A DNA stretch of 64,000 nt from contig NZ_JAVFCB010000013.1 of NCBI RefSeq assembly GCF_030865425.1, forward strand, positions 27,614 through 91,613. Direction: 5' to 3'. Of this stretch, positions 27,611-36,640 are shown piece after piece. How positions within the stretch are numbered: position 1 is the first letter of the stretch; the number at the start of each line of letters is the position of its first letter. Made by a program: the position numbers and the translations under genes. The notes below the pieces were generated by a model, which ran no database searches, was not told where the DNA came from, and worked only from the letters and a program-made list of their open reading frames with translations. Source of the stretch: Microbacterium capsulatum (GTDB taxonomy: Bacteria; Actinomycetota; Actinomycetes; Actinomycetales; Microbacteriaceae).

Positions 27611-27689
27611 TGACCGCGAGACCGAATCCACGTCGCGAGACCGCGGTCAGGATCGTCGGTCTCGCGACGGAGTTTCGGTCTCGCGGTCA
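27611..27689. repeat. 79-bp intergenic palindrome, family C
   Basis: 32-bp arms 27611-27642 and 27658-27689 (TGACCGCGAGACCGAA... and ...TTCGGTCTCGCGGTCA) are complementary except for one four-base block. The loop is 15 bases. It lies between the MocR gene and menA. Confidence 0.9.
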
Positions 27690-27744
27690 TGAGCGGGGGC
27701 GGGGGCGGGGCGCTCGTCAGAAACCGCGCGGCTAGGATTCCTGC

Positions 27745-28728
27745 GTGGCGAACCGCAAGAACACGGCCAAGAACACCCCTCCGTCCCGTCCGGGGACGCA
27801 CTCGCGCTCGGGCAATCCGGCCAAGCGCCCGCTCGAAGCCCTGCCCCCGGTGACGGTCGGCGACTGGGTCGGGGCGGCCCGCCCGCGCACGCTGCCGCTC
27901 GCGATCGCCCCCGTGCTCGTGGGCACCGGCGCTGCGCAGCTGAGCAGTCCGCACTTCCACGGGATCATCGCCCTCGCCTGCCTCGCGGTCGCCGTGTGCC
28001 TGCAGATCGGCGTGAACTTCACGAACGACTACAGCGATGGCGTCCGCGGCACCGACGCGCACCGCGTCGGCCCGGCCAGGCTCACCGCCTCCGGCCGGGT
28101 GTCGCCGCGGAGCGTTCTCATCACCGGCCTGGCCTTCTTCGCGCTCGCCGCGGTCGCCGGGCTCGGGATCGTGATCCGCACCCAGCAGTGGTGGATGCTC
28201 GCCGTCGGCGCCGCCTGCATCGTCGCCGCCTGGTTCTACACCGGCGGCAAGCGCCCCTACGGCTACAACGCGCTCGGCGAGGTGTTCGTGTTCGTCTTCT
28301 TCGGGCTCGTCGCAACCCTCGGCACCACCTGGGTGCAGGCGGACCGGCTCCCGCAGGAGTCCTGGATCGGCGCGATCGCCGTCGGCCTGTTCGCCTGCGC
28401 GGTGCTGCTCGCGAACAACCTGCGCGACATCGACCAGGACCGCAAGGTCGGCAAGCGCACCCTGACCGTGCTGATCGGCAAGCGCGCCACGCAGGTCGTC
28501 TACACCCTGTTCGTCGTCCTGCCGTTCGTCGCGCTGGTGCTCCTGGCGCTGTTCTACCCGATCGCCTGGGTCGGGCTGCTGGCCCTTCTGGCCGTACTGC
28601 CGGCCGTGGTCATCGTGTGGGCGTACAGAGCGCCGAGGGAGCTCGTGATCGCCCTCGCGCTCACCTCGCTCGGCACCCTCGCGTACGCGGGCGCCCTGTT
28701 CTGGGCGTTCATCACGCCCTCGGTCTGA
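27745..28728 (+). CDS. menA: 1,4-dihydroxy-2-naphthoate polyprenyltransferase
   Basis: 327 residues, GTG start. A basic N-terminal 30 residues precede eight to nine membrane segments of the UbiA family. The first Asp motif is NDYSDGVRGTD (about 94) and the second DIDQDRKVGK (about 228), which bind the magnesium prenyl diphosphate. It attaches the polyprenyl tail to DHNA, giving demethylmenaquinone. TAGGAT ends six bases before the GTG. menB, menC and menE are 12-16 kb away in this window. Confidence 0.95.
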   Translation: MANRKNTAKNTPPSRPGTHSRSGNPAKRPLEALPPVTVGDWVGAARPRTLPLAIAPVLVGTGAAQLSSPHFHGIIALACLAVAVCLQIGVNFTNDYSDGVRGTDAHRVGPARLTASGRVSPRSVLITGLAFFALAAVAGLGIVIRTQQWWMLAVGAACIVAAWFYTGGKRPYGYNALGEVFVFVFFGLVATLGTTWVQADRLPQESWIGAIAVGLFACAVLLANNLRDIDQDRKVGKRTLTVLIGKRATQVVYTLFVVLPFVALVLLALFYPIAWVGLLALLAVLPAVVIVWAYRAPRELVIALALTSLGTLAYAGALFWAFITPSV

Positions 28729-28818
28729 GCACGCGGCCGCGCCGCCCGGCCCCGGCCGGGCACCCGCATCCAGGCCCTGTGCACCCGACCCATAGACCGC
28801 TTCCGTAGAATCCTCCGC

Positions 28819-29460
28819 ATGCCCTCACGTTCGTCGCGCCCGGATCGCGGCGCCGGACGACCCCGCACGGCCCGGCTGATCGCCGCCGTCCTGGGGGTCG
28901 CGCTCGCCGCCGGTCTCGCCGCCTGCTCGAGCGATCCGGTCGCCTCTCAGTACCGCAACGGCGACAACAAGGGCTACATCGGATCCGACGGCCTGCGCGT
29001 CGACGAGATCAAGACGGCCGACCGCACGAAGCCCGTGTCCTTCGCCGGCACCCTGGAGGACGGGTCGAAGTTCACGAGCTCCGAGGTGAAGGGCGACGTG
29101 GTCGTCGTGAACTTCTGGTACGCCGCGTGCGGCCCGTGCCGGGTCGAGGCGAAGGATCTGCAGTCCGTCTGGGCGAAGTACGACGGCAAGGGCGTCTCCT
29201 TCGTCGGCGTGAACACCTACGACCAGGCCGGCACCGCCACCTCGTTCAACGAGAAGTACGGCATCACCTACCCCAGCATCATCGACGTGAACACGGGCGC
29301 CGCGAAGCTCGCGTTCGCCGAGTCCACGTCGATCCAGGCCACCCCCACGACCCTCGTCCTCGACAAGCAGGGCAGGGTCGCCGCGCGCGTGATCGGCCCG
29401 ATCGGATCCGCGTCGATCCTGGACTCGCTGATCCAGAGCGCCCTCGCGGAGAAGGCGTGA
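28819..29460 (+). CDS. resA: ResA/TlpA-like thioredoxin-fold lipoprotein
   Basis: 213 residues. Signal sequence with lipobox LAAC (Cys about 35), so anchored outside the membrane. Thioredoxin fold with the active site CGPC (about 104) preceded by VVNFWYAA, and the cis-Pro segment ATPTTLV. It reduces the haem-binding cysteines of apocytochrome c. First gene of a ResA-CcdA-ResB-CcsB cluster. TAGAAT ends seven bases before the ATG, suggesting a leaderless transcript. Confidence 0.92.
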   Translation: MPSRSSRPDRGAGRPRTARLIAAVLGVALAAGLAACSSDPVASQYRNGDNKGYIGSDGLRVDEIKTADRTKPVSFAGTLEDGSKFTSSEVKGDVVVVNFWYAACGPCRVEAKDLQSVWAKYDGKGVSFVGVNTYDQAGTATSFNEKYGITYPSIIDVNTGAAKLAFAESTSIQATPTTLVLDKQGRVAARVIGPIGSASILDSLIQSALAEKA

Positions 29461-29467
29461 CGCCCGC

Positions 29468-30226
29468 GTGAACGTCGACGCCATCGTCGGATCCGGCGCG
29501 CTCTGGCTGGCCATCCCGGTCGCCATGCTCGCCGGGCTCCTGTCCTTCCTGTCGCCGTGCGTGCTGCCGCTCGTGCCCGGCTACCTCGGTTTCCTCGGCG
29601 GGGCGGTGTCCGGATCCGGATCCGCCGACGGCGCCCTCGCGGCCCCGCGCCGCGGCCGGCTGCTGCTGGGCGTGCTGCTGTTCGTGCTCGGCTTCACCCT
29701 CGTCTTCGTCGTGCTCACCGTGATCGGCGGCACCGCGGGGCTGTTCTTCCTGCGCTGGGGCGACCTGATCACCCGGATCCTCGGCGCGGTCATCGTCGGG
29801 ATGGGCCTCGTGTTCGTGGGCGTGTTCGGCTTCGCGCAGCGCACCGTGCGGATGAACCTCACGGGGCGTGCCGGCCTCATCGGAGCGCCGCTGCTCGGCA
29901 TCGCGCTCGGCATCGGCTGGAGCCCGTGCCTGGGCCCGACGCTCGCCGCGATCCTCGCCGTGTCGATCAACCTCGGCGACCCCGGCCGGGCGGTCGCGCT
30001 CGGCGTCGCCTACTCGCTCGGCCTGGGCATCCCGTTCGTGCTCGCCGCGCTCGGGTTCGGCTGGGCGACGCGCTCGATCGCGTTCCTGCGCCGGCACGTG
30101 CGCGCTGTGAACATCGTCGGCGGCGCGCTGCTGATCGTGCTGGGCCTGCTGATGGTCACGGGCGTCTGGACCATGGTCATGTCGAGCCTGGGGGCGGTGA
30201 TGAGCAGTGTCGAACTCCCGCTCTGA
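29468..30226 (+). CDS. ccdA: CcdA thiol-disulfide transporter
   Basis: 252 residues, six membrane segments, GTG start 7 bp after resA. The paired redox cysteines are in SPCVLPLVPGYLGF (about 31) and SPCLGPTLAAILA (about 154). It passes electrons from cytoplasmic thioredoxin to ResA outside. Overlaps the ResB gene by 20 bp, so translation is probably coupled. Confidence 0.95.
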   Translation: MNVDAIVGSGALWLAIPVAMLAGLLSFLSPCVLPLVPGYLGFLGGAVSGSGSADGALAAPRRGRLLLGVLLFVLGFTLVFVVLTVIGGTAGLFFLRWGDLITRILGAVIVGMGLVFVGVFGFAQRTVRMNLTGRAGLIGAPLLGIALGIGWSPCLGPTLAAILAVSINLGDPGRAVALGVAYSLGLGIPFVLAALGFGWATRSIAFLRRHVRAVNIVGGALLIVLGLLMVTGVWTMVMSSLGAVMSSVELPL

Positions 30227-32048
30227 GACGGCCGCTCCGAAGAAGAAGGACGACCGGTCGACGGATCCGCTGCGTCCTAGCGACCACGTCGACGGATCCG
30301 GTCCGGACATCGAGTCCCCGCGGCTCGGCGTCGTCGGCTGGCTGCGCTGGGGCTGGCGCCAGCTGACCTCGATGCGCACCGCGCTCGTGCTGCTGCTCAT
30401 CCTCGCGATCGCGGCGATCCCCGGATCGATCTTCCCGCAGCGGATGGCGGATCCGAACGGGGTCACGCAGTGGAAGGCGGATCACCCGGACCTCTTCCCG
30501 ATCCTCGACTCGATGCAGCTGTTCGACGTCTATCTGTCGGCCTGGTTCTCGGCGATCTACCTGCTGCTGTTCCTCTCGCTCGTCGGCTGCGTGATCCCGC
30601 GGATCAAGCACCACGCGAAGGCGCTGCGCTCCCTGCCCCCGCGCACCCCGGTGCGGCTGCAGCGGCTCGACGACCACCGCGAGAGCACCCGCACGGTGAC
30701 CGGATCCGACCCGCGTGCGGCCGCCGAGCAGGCCGTCGCGATCGCGCAGAAGCAGCTGCGCGCGCTGCGCTACCGGGTCGAGCGCTACGACGACGCCCGC
30801 GGCTTCTCCGTGTCGGCCGAACGCGGCTACGCCCGCGAGACCGGCAATCTGATCTTCCACCTCGCCCTGCTCGGCGTGCTCGTCTCGGTCGGCGTGGGCG
30901 GCAGCTTCGCCTACACCGGGCAGCGCGTCGTCGTCGAGGGGACGACGTTCGTGAACACCCTGCTGGACTACTCGTCGATGAACCGCGGCCGGTTCGTCTC
31001 CGACGACGCCCTCGCGCCGTACCGGATGACGCTGGACTCCTTCGATGTCACCTACCAGCCGTACGACCCGGGCAAGGCGTCGTCGGGCCAGGCCGGTGAC
31101 TTCTCGGCGAACGTGACAGCGTCCGCCCCGGGGGAAGAAGCGCACAAAGCAGCGGTGGTGGTCAACCACCCGCTCGGGATCGCCGGCGACCGGGTCTACC
31201 TGCTCGGCAACGGCTACGCGCCCACGATCACGGTCCGCAACGCGAAGGGCGACGTCGTCTTCCACGACTCCGTGCCCTTCCTGCCGCAGAACAACGCCAC
31301 GATGACCTCGCTCGGCGTCGTGAAGGTGCCGGACGGGCTGCCCAAGCAGCTCGGCATGGTCGGCTTCTTCTACCCGACCGCGGCGGCGCTCAGCACGGGG
31401 GCGTTCACCTCCGCCTACCCCGACCTGATCAACCCGCTGCTCACGCTCAACGTGTACGCGGGCGATCTAGGCATCGACGACGGCACACCGCGCTCGGTGT
31501 ACGTCCTGGATCCGACCAGGATGACCCAGCTCACCGGCGGCAAGACGGGCGTGAAGTCGCTCGAGCTCGCGCCGGGCGAGACCGCGCAGCTGCCGGACGG
31601 CATGGGCTCGGTCACCTTCGACAACGAGGCGCCGCAGAGCGCGAAGGACTACCGCGAGTCCGTCAAGCGGTACGTGTCGCTGCAGATCCACCACGACCCG
31701 TCCGAGCAATGGGTGCTCGTGTTCGCGGGGCTCGCCGTGCTCGGCCTCGTGCTCGCGCTGTTCGTGCCGCGCCGACGGATGTGGGTCAAGGCGAGCGTCG
31801 TCGACGGCGCCGTGCGGCTCGAGTACGCCGGGCTCGCGCGCGGAGAGGATCCGACCCTCGCCGCCGCCGTGGACGACCTGCTCGCCGGACACGCGCGCCT
31901 GCTCGACGCCGACGGAGGGACGGCGGCGGTCCCTGAGCCCGAGCCCTCGGTCGCTGAGCCCGTCCCAGGGAACTCACCCGAGGCCGCTCCGACATCCGAA
32001 GACGAGCCCGATGACAGCGGACGCTTCGACACGCTCGGCGACCGATAG
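30207..32048 (+). CDS. resB: ResB/Ccs1 cytochrome c maturation protein
   Basis: 613 residues. Three membrane segments near the N-terminus (LVLLLILAIAAIPGSIFP is the family hallmark, about 62-80), a large extracytoplasmic domain (about 250-510), a final membrane segment (about 515-535), and a charged cytoplasmic tail. ResB with CcsB forms the system II synthase that ligates haem to CXXCH. Start GTG inside ccdA. The last 45 residues contain a PEPEP/AEPVPG stretch encoded by CTGAGCCC repeats resembling the dispersed CTGAGCCTGTCGAAG family. Confidence 0.93.
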   Translation: MSNSRSETAAPKKKDDRSTDPLRPSDHVDGSGPDIESPRLGVVGWLRWGWRQLTSMRTALVLLLILAIAAIPGSIFPQRMADPNGVTQWKADHPDLFPILDSMQLFDVYLSAWFSAIYLLLFLSLVGCVIPRIKHHAKALRSLPPRTPVRLQRLDDHRESTRTVTGSDPRAAAEQAVAIAQKQLRALRYRVERYDDARGFSVSAERGYARETGNLIFHLALLGVLVSVGVGGSFAYTGQRVVVEGTTFVNTLLDYSSMNRGRFVSDDALAPYRMTLDSFDVTYQPYDPGKASSGQAGDFSANVTASAPGEEAHKAAVVVNHPLGIAGDRVYLLGNGYAPTITVRNAKGDVVFHDSVPFLPQNNATMTSLGVVKVPDGLPKQLGMVGFFYPTAAALSTGAFTSAYPDLINPLLTLNVYAGDLGIDDGTPRSVYVLDPTRMTQLTGGKTGVKSLELAPGETAQLPDGMGSVTFDNEAPQSAKDYRESVKRYVSLQIHHDPSEQWVLVFAGLAVLGLVLALFVPRRRMWVKASVVDGAVRLEYAGLARGEDPTLAAAVDDLLAGHARLLDADGGTAAVPEPEPSVAEPVPGNSPEAAPTSEDEPDDSGRFDTLGDR

Positions 32049-32066
32049 CGGAAGTAGGCTGACAGC

Positions 32067-33071
32067 ATGAATTTCGACTCGATGTCGATCCTGACGATCT
32101 GGACCGCGATCGCGATCTACGCCGGCGCGTTCATCGCGTACGCGCTGGATCTCGGCAAGCGCTCGCAGGTGGCCTCCGACGCGAAGTTCGGCACCGCCGA
32201 CGTCCTCGAGCGCGAACTGGTCGGCGCCGGCGTGGGCGGATCGTCGTCCGTCGTGCGCGGGGCCGGATCCGCGGGCTCCGACGCCGCGACGACCGAGGCG
32301 GCGCCGCGCTTCGTGATGGCGCGGATCGGCACGGCCCTGGCCACGCTCGGCTTCCTGTTCCATCTCGCGGGCGAGGTGCTGCGCGGCATCGCCGCGGGAC
32401 GCGTGCCGTGGTCGAACATGTACGAGTTCGCGATGACCGGCACGCTGCTCATCATCGCGGTCTACCTCGCCGTGAACATCTGGTTCGACCTGAAGTTCCT
32501 CGGCACGTTCATCCTCGGCCTCGTCGTCGTGCTGCTCGGCGGAGCGGCCACCGGCTTCTACGTGCAGGTCGTGCCGCTGTCCGACCCCCTGAAGAGCGTG
32601 TGGCTCGTCATCCACGTCTTCGTGGCCTCGCTCGGCACGGCGTTCTTCGCGCTGGCCTTCGCGCTCAGCGTGTTCCAGCTGCTGCAGGCCCGCCGCGAGG
32701 CGAAGATCCTGGCGAAGGCCGAGAAGACCGGGCCGCGCTTCCTCGGGACCCTGCCCGGCTCGGAGCGGCTCGAGGGACTCGCCTACCGCTTCGCGACCAT
32801 CGGCTTCATCTTCTGGACGTTCACGCTCATCGCCGGCGCCATCTGGGCGAACGATGCCTGGGGCCGGTACTGGGGCTTCGACACCAAGGAGACCTGGACC
32901 TTCATCATCTGGGTGCTCTACGCCGGCTACATCCACGCCCGCGCGACGCGCGGCTGGCGCGGATCCCGGTCGGCCTGGCTCTCGATCGTCGGCTTCAGCG
33001 CCGTGCTGTTCAACTTCACGATCGTGAACATGTTCTTCAAGGGCCTGCACGTCTACTCGGGCCTGAGCTGA
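32067..33071 (+). CDS. ccsB: CcsB/CcsA cytochrome c synthase subunit
   Basis: 334 residues, about eight membrane segments. The haem-handling motif WGRYWGFDTKETW (about 265) and flanking conserved histidines (IHVFVASLGT; YIHARATRGW) are present. It exports haem and, with ResB, attaches it to apocytochromes. Last gene of the cluster. TAGGCT ends six bases before the ATG, so it may also have its own leaderless transcript. Confidence 0.95.
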   Translation: MNFDSMSILTIWTAIAIYAGAFIAYALDLGKRSQVASDAKFGTADVLERELVGAGVGGSSSVVRGAGSAGSDAATTEAAPRFVMARIGTALATLGFLFHLAGEVLRGIAAGRVPWSNMYEFAMTGTLLIIAVYLAVNIWFDLKFLGTFILGLVVVLLGGAATGFYVQVVPLSDPLKSVWLVIHVFVASLGTAFFALAFALSVFQLLQARREAKILAKAEKTGPRFLGTLPGSERLEGLAYRFATIGFIFWTFTLIAGAIWANDAWGRYWGFDTKETWTFIIWVLYAGYIHARATRGWRGSRSAWLSIVGFSAVLFNFTIVNMFFKGLHVYSGLS

Positions 33072-33127
33072 TCCGCGCGCCACGCGGGGCCCGCCGCCCG
33101 CGCCGGGGCGCCGCCCGTCTTGTGCCG

Positions 33128-33190
33128 GTGAGCCGCCCGTCCGCGGCGGTGCGCCGCCCGTCGGCGGCGGTGCGCCGCCCGTCGGCGGCG
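33128..33190. repeat. Three tandem 21-bp repeats
   Basis: Unit GTGCGCCGCCCGTCGGCGGC plus G, three contiguous copies (first diverged at two positions), leading directly into the 69-bp palindrome. Each unit holds a short GCCGCC-GGCGGC inverted repeat. Confidence 0.9.
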
Positions 33191-33259
33191 GCGAGAAACC
33201 ACTTCCTGCACGAGAAACACCGTCGTGCGTGGTGTCTCGTGCAGGATGTGGTTTATCGC
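33191..33259. repeat. 69-bp palindrome, family D copy 1
   Basis: GCGAGAAACCACTTCCTGCA... pairs with ...GCAGGATGTGGTTTATCGC; the centre GTCGTGCGT is shared with copy 2 at 34536-34604. The two copies are nearly identical, have the same length and flank the permease gene. Confidence 0.93.
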
Positions 33260-33318
33260 GGCGGCAACGCGAGGTCGGCGCGCCGGAGCGAGCACGGCAC
33301 GTGCCGAGGATTGGTCGG

Positions 33319-34497
33319 GTGAGCGCCGCGCGCCGGCTGAGCCCCGGGGGTGTGCTGGTCCTCGTCCTCCTCGCGCTTGCCGTGGTCCTCGTCGCCACAG
33401 GGATGCTCCCCGGTCACGATGCGGGAGCGCTGGCCGCGCGCACCGCCCCGGTGCTCGGCTTCGTGGTCGCGATCACGATCGTCGCGGAGCTCGCGCGCGA
33501 TGCCGCGGTCTTCGACGTGATCGCGCAGCACCTGGGGCGCTGGGGCGGTGGCCGGGTGCTCGCCCTGTGGGGCGCCGTGATCCTGCTCGCCGTGCTCAGT
33601 ACCGTCTTCCTCTCCCTGGACACGACCGCGGTGATCGTCACCCCGGTCGTCGTGCTCCTCGCCCAGGGCGTCGGCGTCTCGCCCCTGCCCTTCGCCTTCG
33701 CGACCGTGTGGCTCGCGAACACGGCGTCCCTGCTGCTGCCGGTGTCGAATCTGACGAATCTGCTCGCGGCGCCGACGATGGGGGAGAACCCGCTCGCGTT
33801 CGTCGCCCTGAGCGGTGCTCCGGCACTCGCCGGTATCCTCGTGCCCGTCGTGATCCTGACGCTCGTCCACCGGCGCACGCTGCTCGGGCGCTACACGGCT
33901 CCGCCGCCGACGACGCCGGGTGATCGGATCCTGTTCCTCGTCTCGGCGGTCGTGCTCGTCGTGCTGCTGCCGCTGCTGGCCGTCGTGCACGACGTGTGGA
34001 TCCCCGCGACCGCGGCCGCGCTGATCCTCATCGTCCTCTTCGCGATCCGGCGCCGGCGGGCGCTGCGACTCTCGCTGGTGCCATGGCAGGCCCTGGGCCT
34101 CGCCGCGTCGCTGTTCGTGATCGTCGAGACGGCCCACGCCCGCGGGCTCGCTGCGCTGCTCGCTCCGCTGGCGGCCCACGGCCACGACCTCGGCGAGCTG
34201 CTGCGTGTCGCGGGCATCGGCGCGCTCGGCGCGAACGGCATCGACAACCTGCCCGCCTATCTGGTGCTCGAACCGGTCGCCTCGGGCGATCCCGTCGTGC
34301 TGATGGCACTGCTCATCGGCGTGAACCTCGGGCCCCTGGTGACGCCGTGGGCTTCGCTCGCGACCCTCCTCTGGCATCACCGGATCACGGCCCTCGGGGT
34401 GACGATCCGCTGGCGCACCCTCATGCTGTGGGGTCTCGTGACGGCCGGGCTGACCGTCGGCGTCGCGGTCCTCGCGCTCGCTCTCGTCGCGGGCTGA
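33319..34497 (+). CDS. SLC13/ArsB-like (ion transporter superfamily) permease
   Basis: 392 residues, GTG start, ten to twelve hydrophobic segments. TVFLSLDTTAVIVTPVV in the first half and GANGIDNLPAYLVLEP in the second are the re-entrant-loop signatures of the ArsB/NhaD/SLC13 group. Substrates range from arsenite to dicarboxylates; the lack of arsenic genes nearby leaves it open. Isolated between two copies of the same 69-bp palindrome. Confidence 0.85.
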   Translation: MSAARRLSPGGVLVLVLLALAVVLVATGMLPGHDAGALAARTAPVLGFVVAITIVAELARDAAVFDVIAQHLGRWGGGRVLALWGAVILLAVLSTVFLSLDTTAVIVTPVVVLLAQGVGVSPLPFAFATVWLANTASLLLPVSNLTNLLAAPTMGENPLAFVALSGAPALAGILVPVVILTLVHRRTLLGRYTAPPPTTPGDRILFLVSAVVLVVLLPLLAVVHDVWIPATAAALILIVLFAIRRRRALRLSLVPWQALGLAASLFVIVETAHARGLAALLAPLAAHGHDLGELLRVAGIGALGANGIDNLPAYLVLEPVASGDPVVLMALLIGVNLGPLVTPWASLATLLWHHRITALGVTIRWRTLMLWGLVTAGLTVGVAVLALALVAG

Positions 34498-34535
34498 GGC
34501 CACGGCGCTGCGGTCCTCGCGCTCGCCCCCTGCCG

Positions 34536-34604
34536 GTGAGAAACCAGTTCCTGCGCGAGAAACACCGTCGTGCGTGGTGTCTCGTGCAGGAAATGGTTTC
34601 TCGC
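34536..34604. repeat. 69-bp palindrome, family D copy 2
   Basis: Same length and nearly the same sequence as 33191-33259 (GAGAAACCAGTTCCTGCGCG... and CTCGTGCAGGAAATGGTTTC). The arms here pair better than in copy 1. Followed by GGCGGCGAC microsatellite-like sequence up to the end of the YhgE gene. Confidence 0.93.
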
Positions 34605-34657
34605 GGCGGCGGCGGCGACGGCGACAGCGGCGGCGGGCGACGGCGACGGCGGCGAGG

Positions 34658-36640
34658 TCAGGCCGCGGCGAGCACCACGCGGGCCGAGGTCGTGCGGCGG
34701 GCCGCGACGGCCAGTGTGGTCGCGACGAGCGAGAGCACGCCCCAGACGACGAGCGCCGCGATCGCGGCGCCCACGCCGGTGTCGCCGAGGAGGGCGGTCG
34801 CGGCGGGGGAGACGGGCAGGAACCCGCCGATCCCCGCCAGCCAGCCGGGCAGCGTCGAGATGATCCCGGCGGCAAGGGCGGCCACGCCGACGACCGCGCC
34901 GATCCACCGTCCGGCTCCGCCCAGCACCGCGACGAGCGCCTGGTTCACGGCGGCGAAGACCACGCCGGCGAGCACCGCGACCCCCGCGAAGCCCCACCAG
35001 CGCGCCGGGTCGTAGCCGGCGACGATCTGCACGACGATCGAGACGAGCAGGCCCTGCACGGCGCCGATCGCGGCCGCGGGGGCGAACCCGCGCAGGGCGA
35101 GCGAGGCCGAGGACCGGCGCGAGGTGAGCGTCCGCGCGGTGACGGCCCGCATCGCGATGAACGACGCGAGCCCGCCGAACCAGAGCACGACCGCGGCGAG
35201 CAGCGGCACCGCGGTGGGCCCGAACATGCCGCCCGAGGTATCGGCCGTCACGGGCTTCGCAACGACCGAGGCGAGCGACGACGCCTGCGCGTCGGTGCGC
35301 TTCGGCATCGCATCCGCGGCCTGATGCAGGCCGGAGGCGAGGCCGCTCGTGCCGGTCGCGAGCGATCCGACGCCGGTGCTCAGCGACTGCGCGCCGTCGG
35401 CGAGCTGGGCCGCCCCGGACTGCAGTCCGGTGGCGCCCGTCGCCAGGCCGTTCGCGGCGGACGCGCTCTGCGCCGTGCCGTCCGCGAGTCGGCCGAGGCC
35501 GGCGGAGAGCTGGTCGATGCCGTCGGCGGCGGTGCGGAACTGACTCGCGAGCGCGGCCGATCCGGCGGAGTCGAACGCGGAGAGCGCCTTCACGGTGCCG
35601 TCGGCATAGCCGCTCGCGGTGCCCGCCGCCGTCGCCGCCGTCACGGCGTCCTGAGCAGCGCCTCCCACCCGGGCGCAGAAGGCGGCCGGCACGGTGGGAT
35701 CCTTCGCGCACTCCTGGGCGAGCGCGCCGAGCGTCTTCGCGAGCGCGGCGGTGTCGCCCGCCGCCGTCTGGGCATTTCCGGCGGTCGTCCCTGCGACGCC
35801 GCTGACCTGCGCGGGGACGATCCCCTGCGCCACGAGCGTGTCCGCGCCCTGGGTGAGCCCGGTCGCGGCCTGGCCCGCGCCGGTCTGCGCGCCGGCGATG
35901 CCCTGCGAGATCGTGGTCAGGCCCGAGCCGAGCCGGCTTGCGCCGTCGGCGAGCTGTCCCGCGCCGTCCGCGAGGTTCGTCGCGCCGCCGGGCAGCGCGG
36001 CGGCGCCCGTCGCGGCGGACTGCGCGCCGGCGGCGAGCCGGTCGGCGCCGTCCGCGGCCTCGCCGATCTTGTCGCCGATCGTGCCGAAGCCGACGAGCAC
36101 GTTCTGCAGGGTGCTCTTCGAGATCGTCGAGCCCATGGTGGCGGCCGCCGTGTCGGCGATCTGGTTCGCGATGAGACCGTCGGCGGCGCGCGCCTGCGGG
36201 GCGGTGGTCACCGCGATCGTCGCCTGCGTCGCCGAGGCGGACGAATCCTGGATCGCCTTGCCGCCGGAGACCGCGGCCGCGGAGAAGCCCCGGGGGATCC
36301 GCACGACCGCCTGGTAGTCGCCGTCCTTCAGGCCCTGCGCGGCGTCCTTCTCGTTCGAGATGACCCAGGTGAGGTTCTGGCTCTTCTTGCCGGTGCCGTC
36401 CACGAGCCCGGCGGCGAGCTGCCGGCCGAGCGGCGCGAGCTGCCCGTTCACGGTGACCGGCTCGTCGTCGTTCACGATCGCGGCGGTCATCGAGTCGAGC
36501 CGCTGCGTCGGATCCTGCAGGGCCGCGACGAGCACGCCGCCGAGGATCGCCGGCAGCAGCAGCACGCCCACGAGGGTGAGGGCCGTCACCGGCTTGTGCG
36601 AACGCGCGCGCTCGATCAGCGCGGACAGTCGGGAGTTCAT
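34658..36640 (-). CDS. YhgE/Pip-type membrane protein
   Basis: 660 residues. One membrane segment near residue 20-40, a long extracytoplasmic domain whose middle (about 170-430) is a helical series of Gly-Ala-Leu-rich repeats (LADGAGQLADGASRLGSG type), and five to six membrane segments at the C-terminus. This is the YhgE/Pip architecture, related to ABC-2 permeases and phage-infection proteins, often implicated in export to the envelope. Start ATG overlaps the stop of the MMPL gene by four bases (ATGA), so the two are translationally coupled. Confidence 0.92.
   Translation of the reverse strand: MNSRLSALIERARSHKPVTALTLVGVLLLPAILGGVLVAALQDPTQRLDSMTAAIVNDDEPVTVNGQLAPLGRQLAAGLVDGTGKKSQNLTWVISNEKDAAQGLKDGDYQAVVRIPRGFSAAAVSGGKAIQDSSASATQATIAVTTAPQARAADGLIANQIADTAAATMGSTISKSTLQNVLVGFGTIGDKIGEAADGADRLAAGAQSAATGAAALPGGATNLADGAGQLADGASRLGSGLTTISQGIAGAQTGAGQAATGLTQGADTLVAQGIVPAQVSGVAGTTAGNAQTAAGDTAALAKTLGALAQECAKDPTVPAAFCARVGGAAQDAVTAATAAGTASGYADGTVKALSAFDSAGSAALASQFRTAADGIDQLSAGLGRLADGTAQSASAANGLATGATGLQSGAAQLADGAQSLSTGVGSLATGTSGLASGLHQAADAMPKRTDAQASSLASVVAKPVTADTSGGMFGPTAVPLLAAVVLWFGGLASFIAMRAVTARTLTSRRSSASLALRGFAPAAAIGAVQGLLVSIVVQIVAGYDPARWWGFAGVAVLAGVVFAAVNQALVAVLGGAGRWIGAVVGVAALAAGIISTLPGWLAGIGGFLPVSPAATALLGDTGVGAAIAALVVWGVLSLVATTLAVAARRTTSARVVLAAA

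Noticed and set aside
33319..34497. Arsenite efflux gene arsB
   Set aside because: Fold fits, but there is no arsR, arsC or other arsenic gene near; substrate left open.
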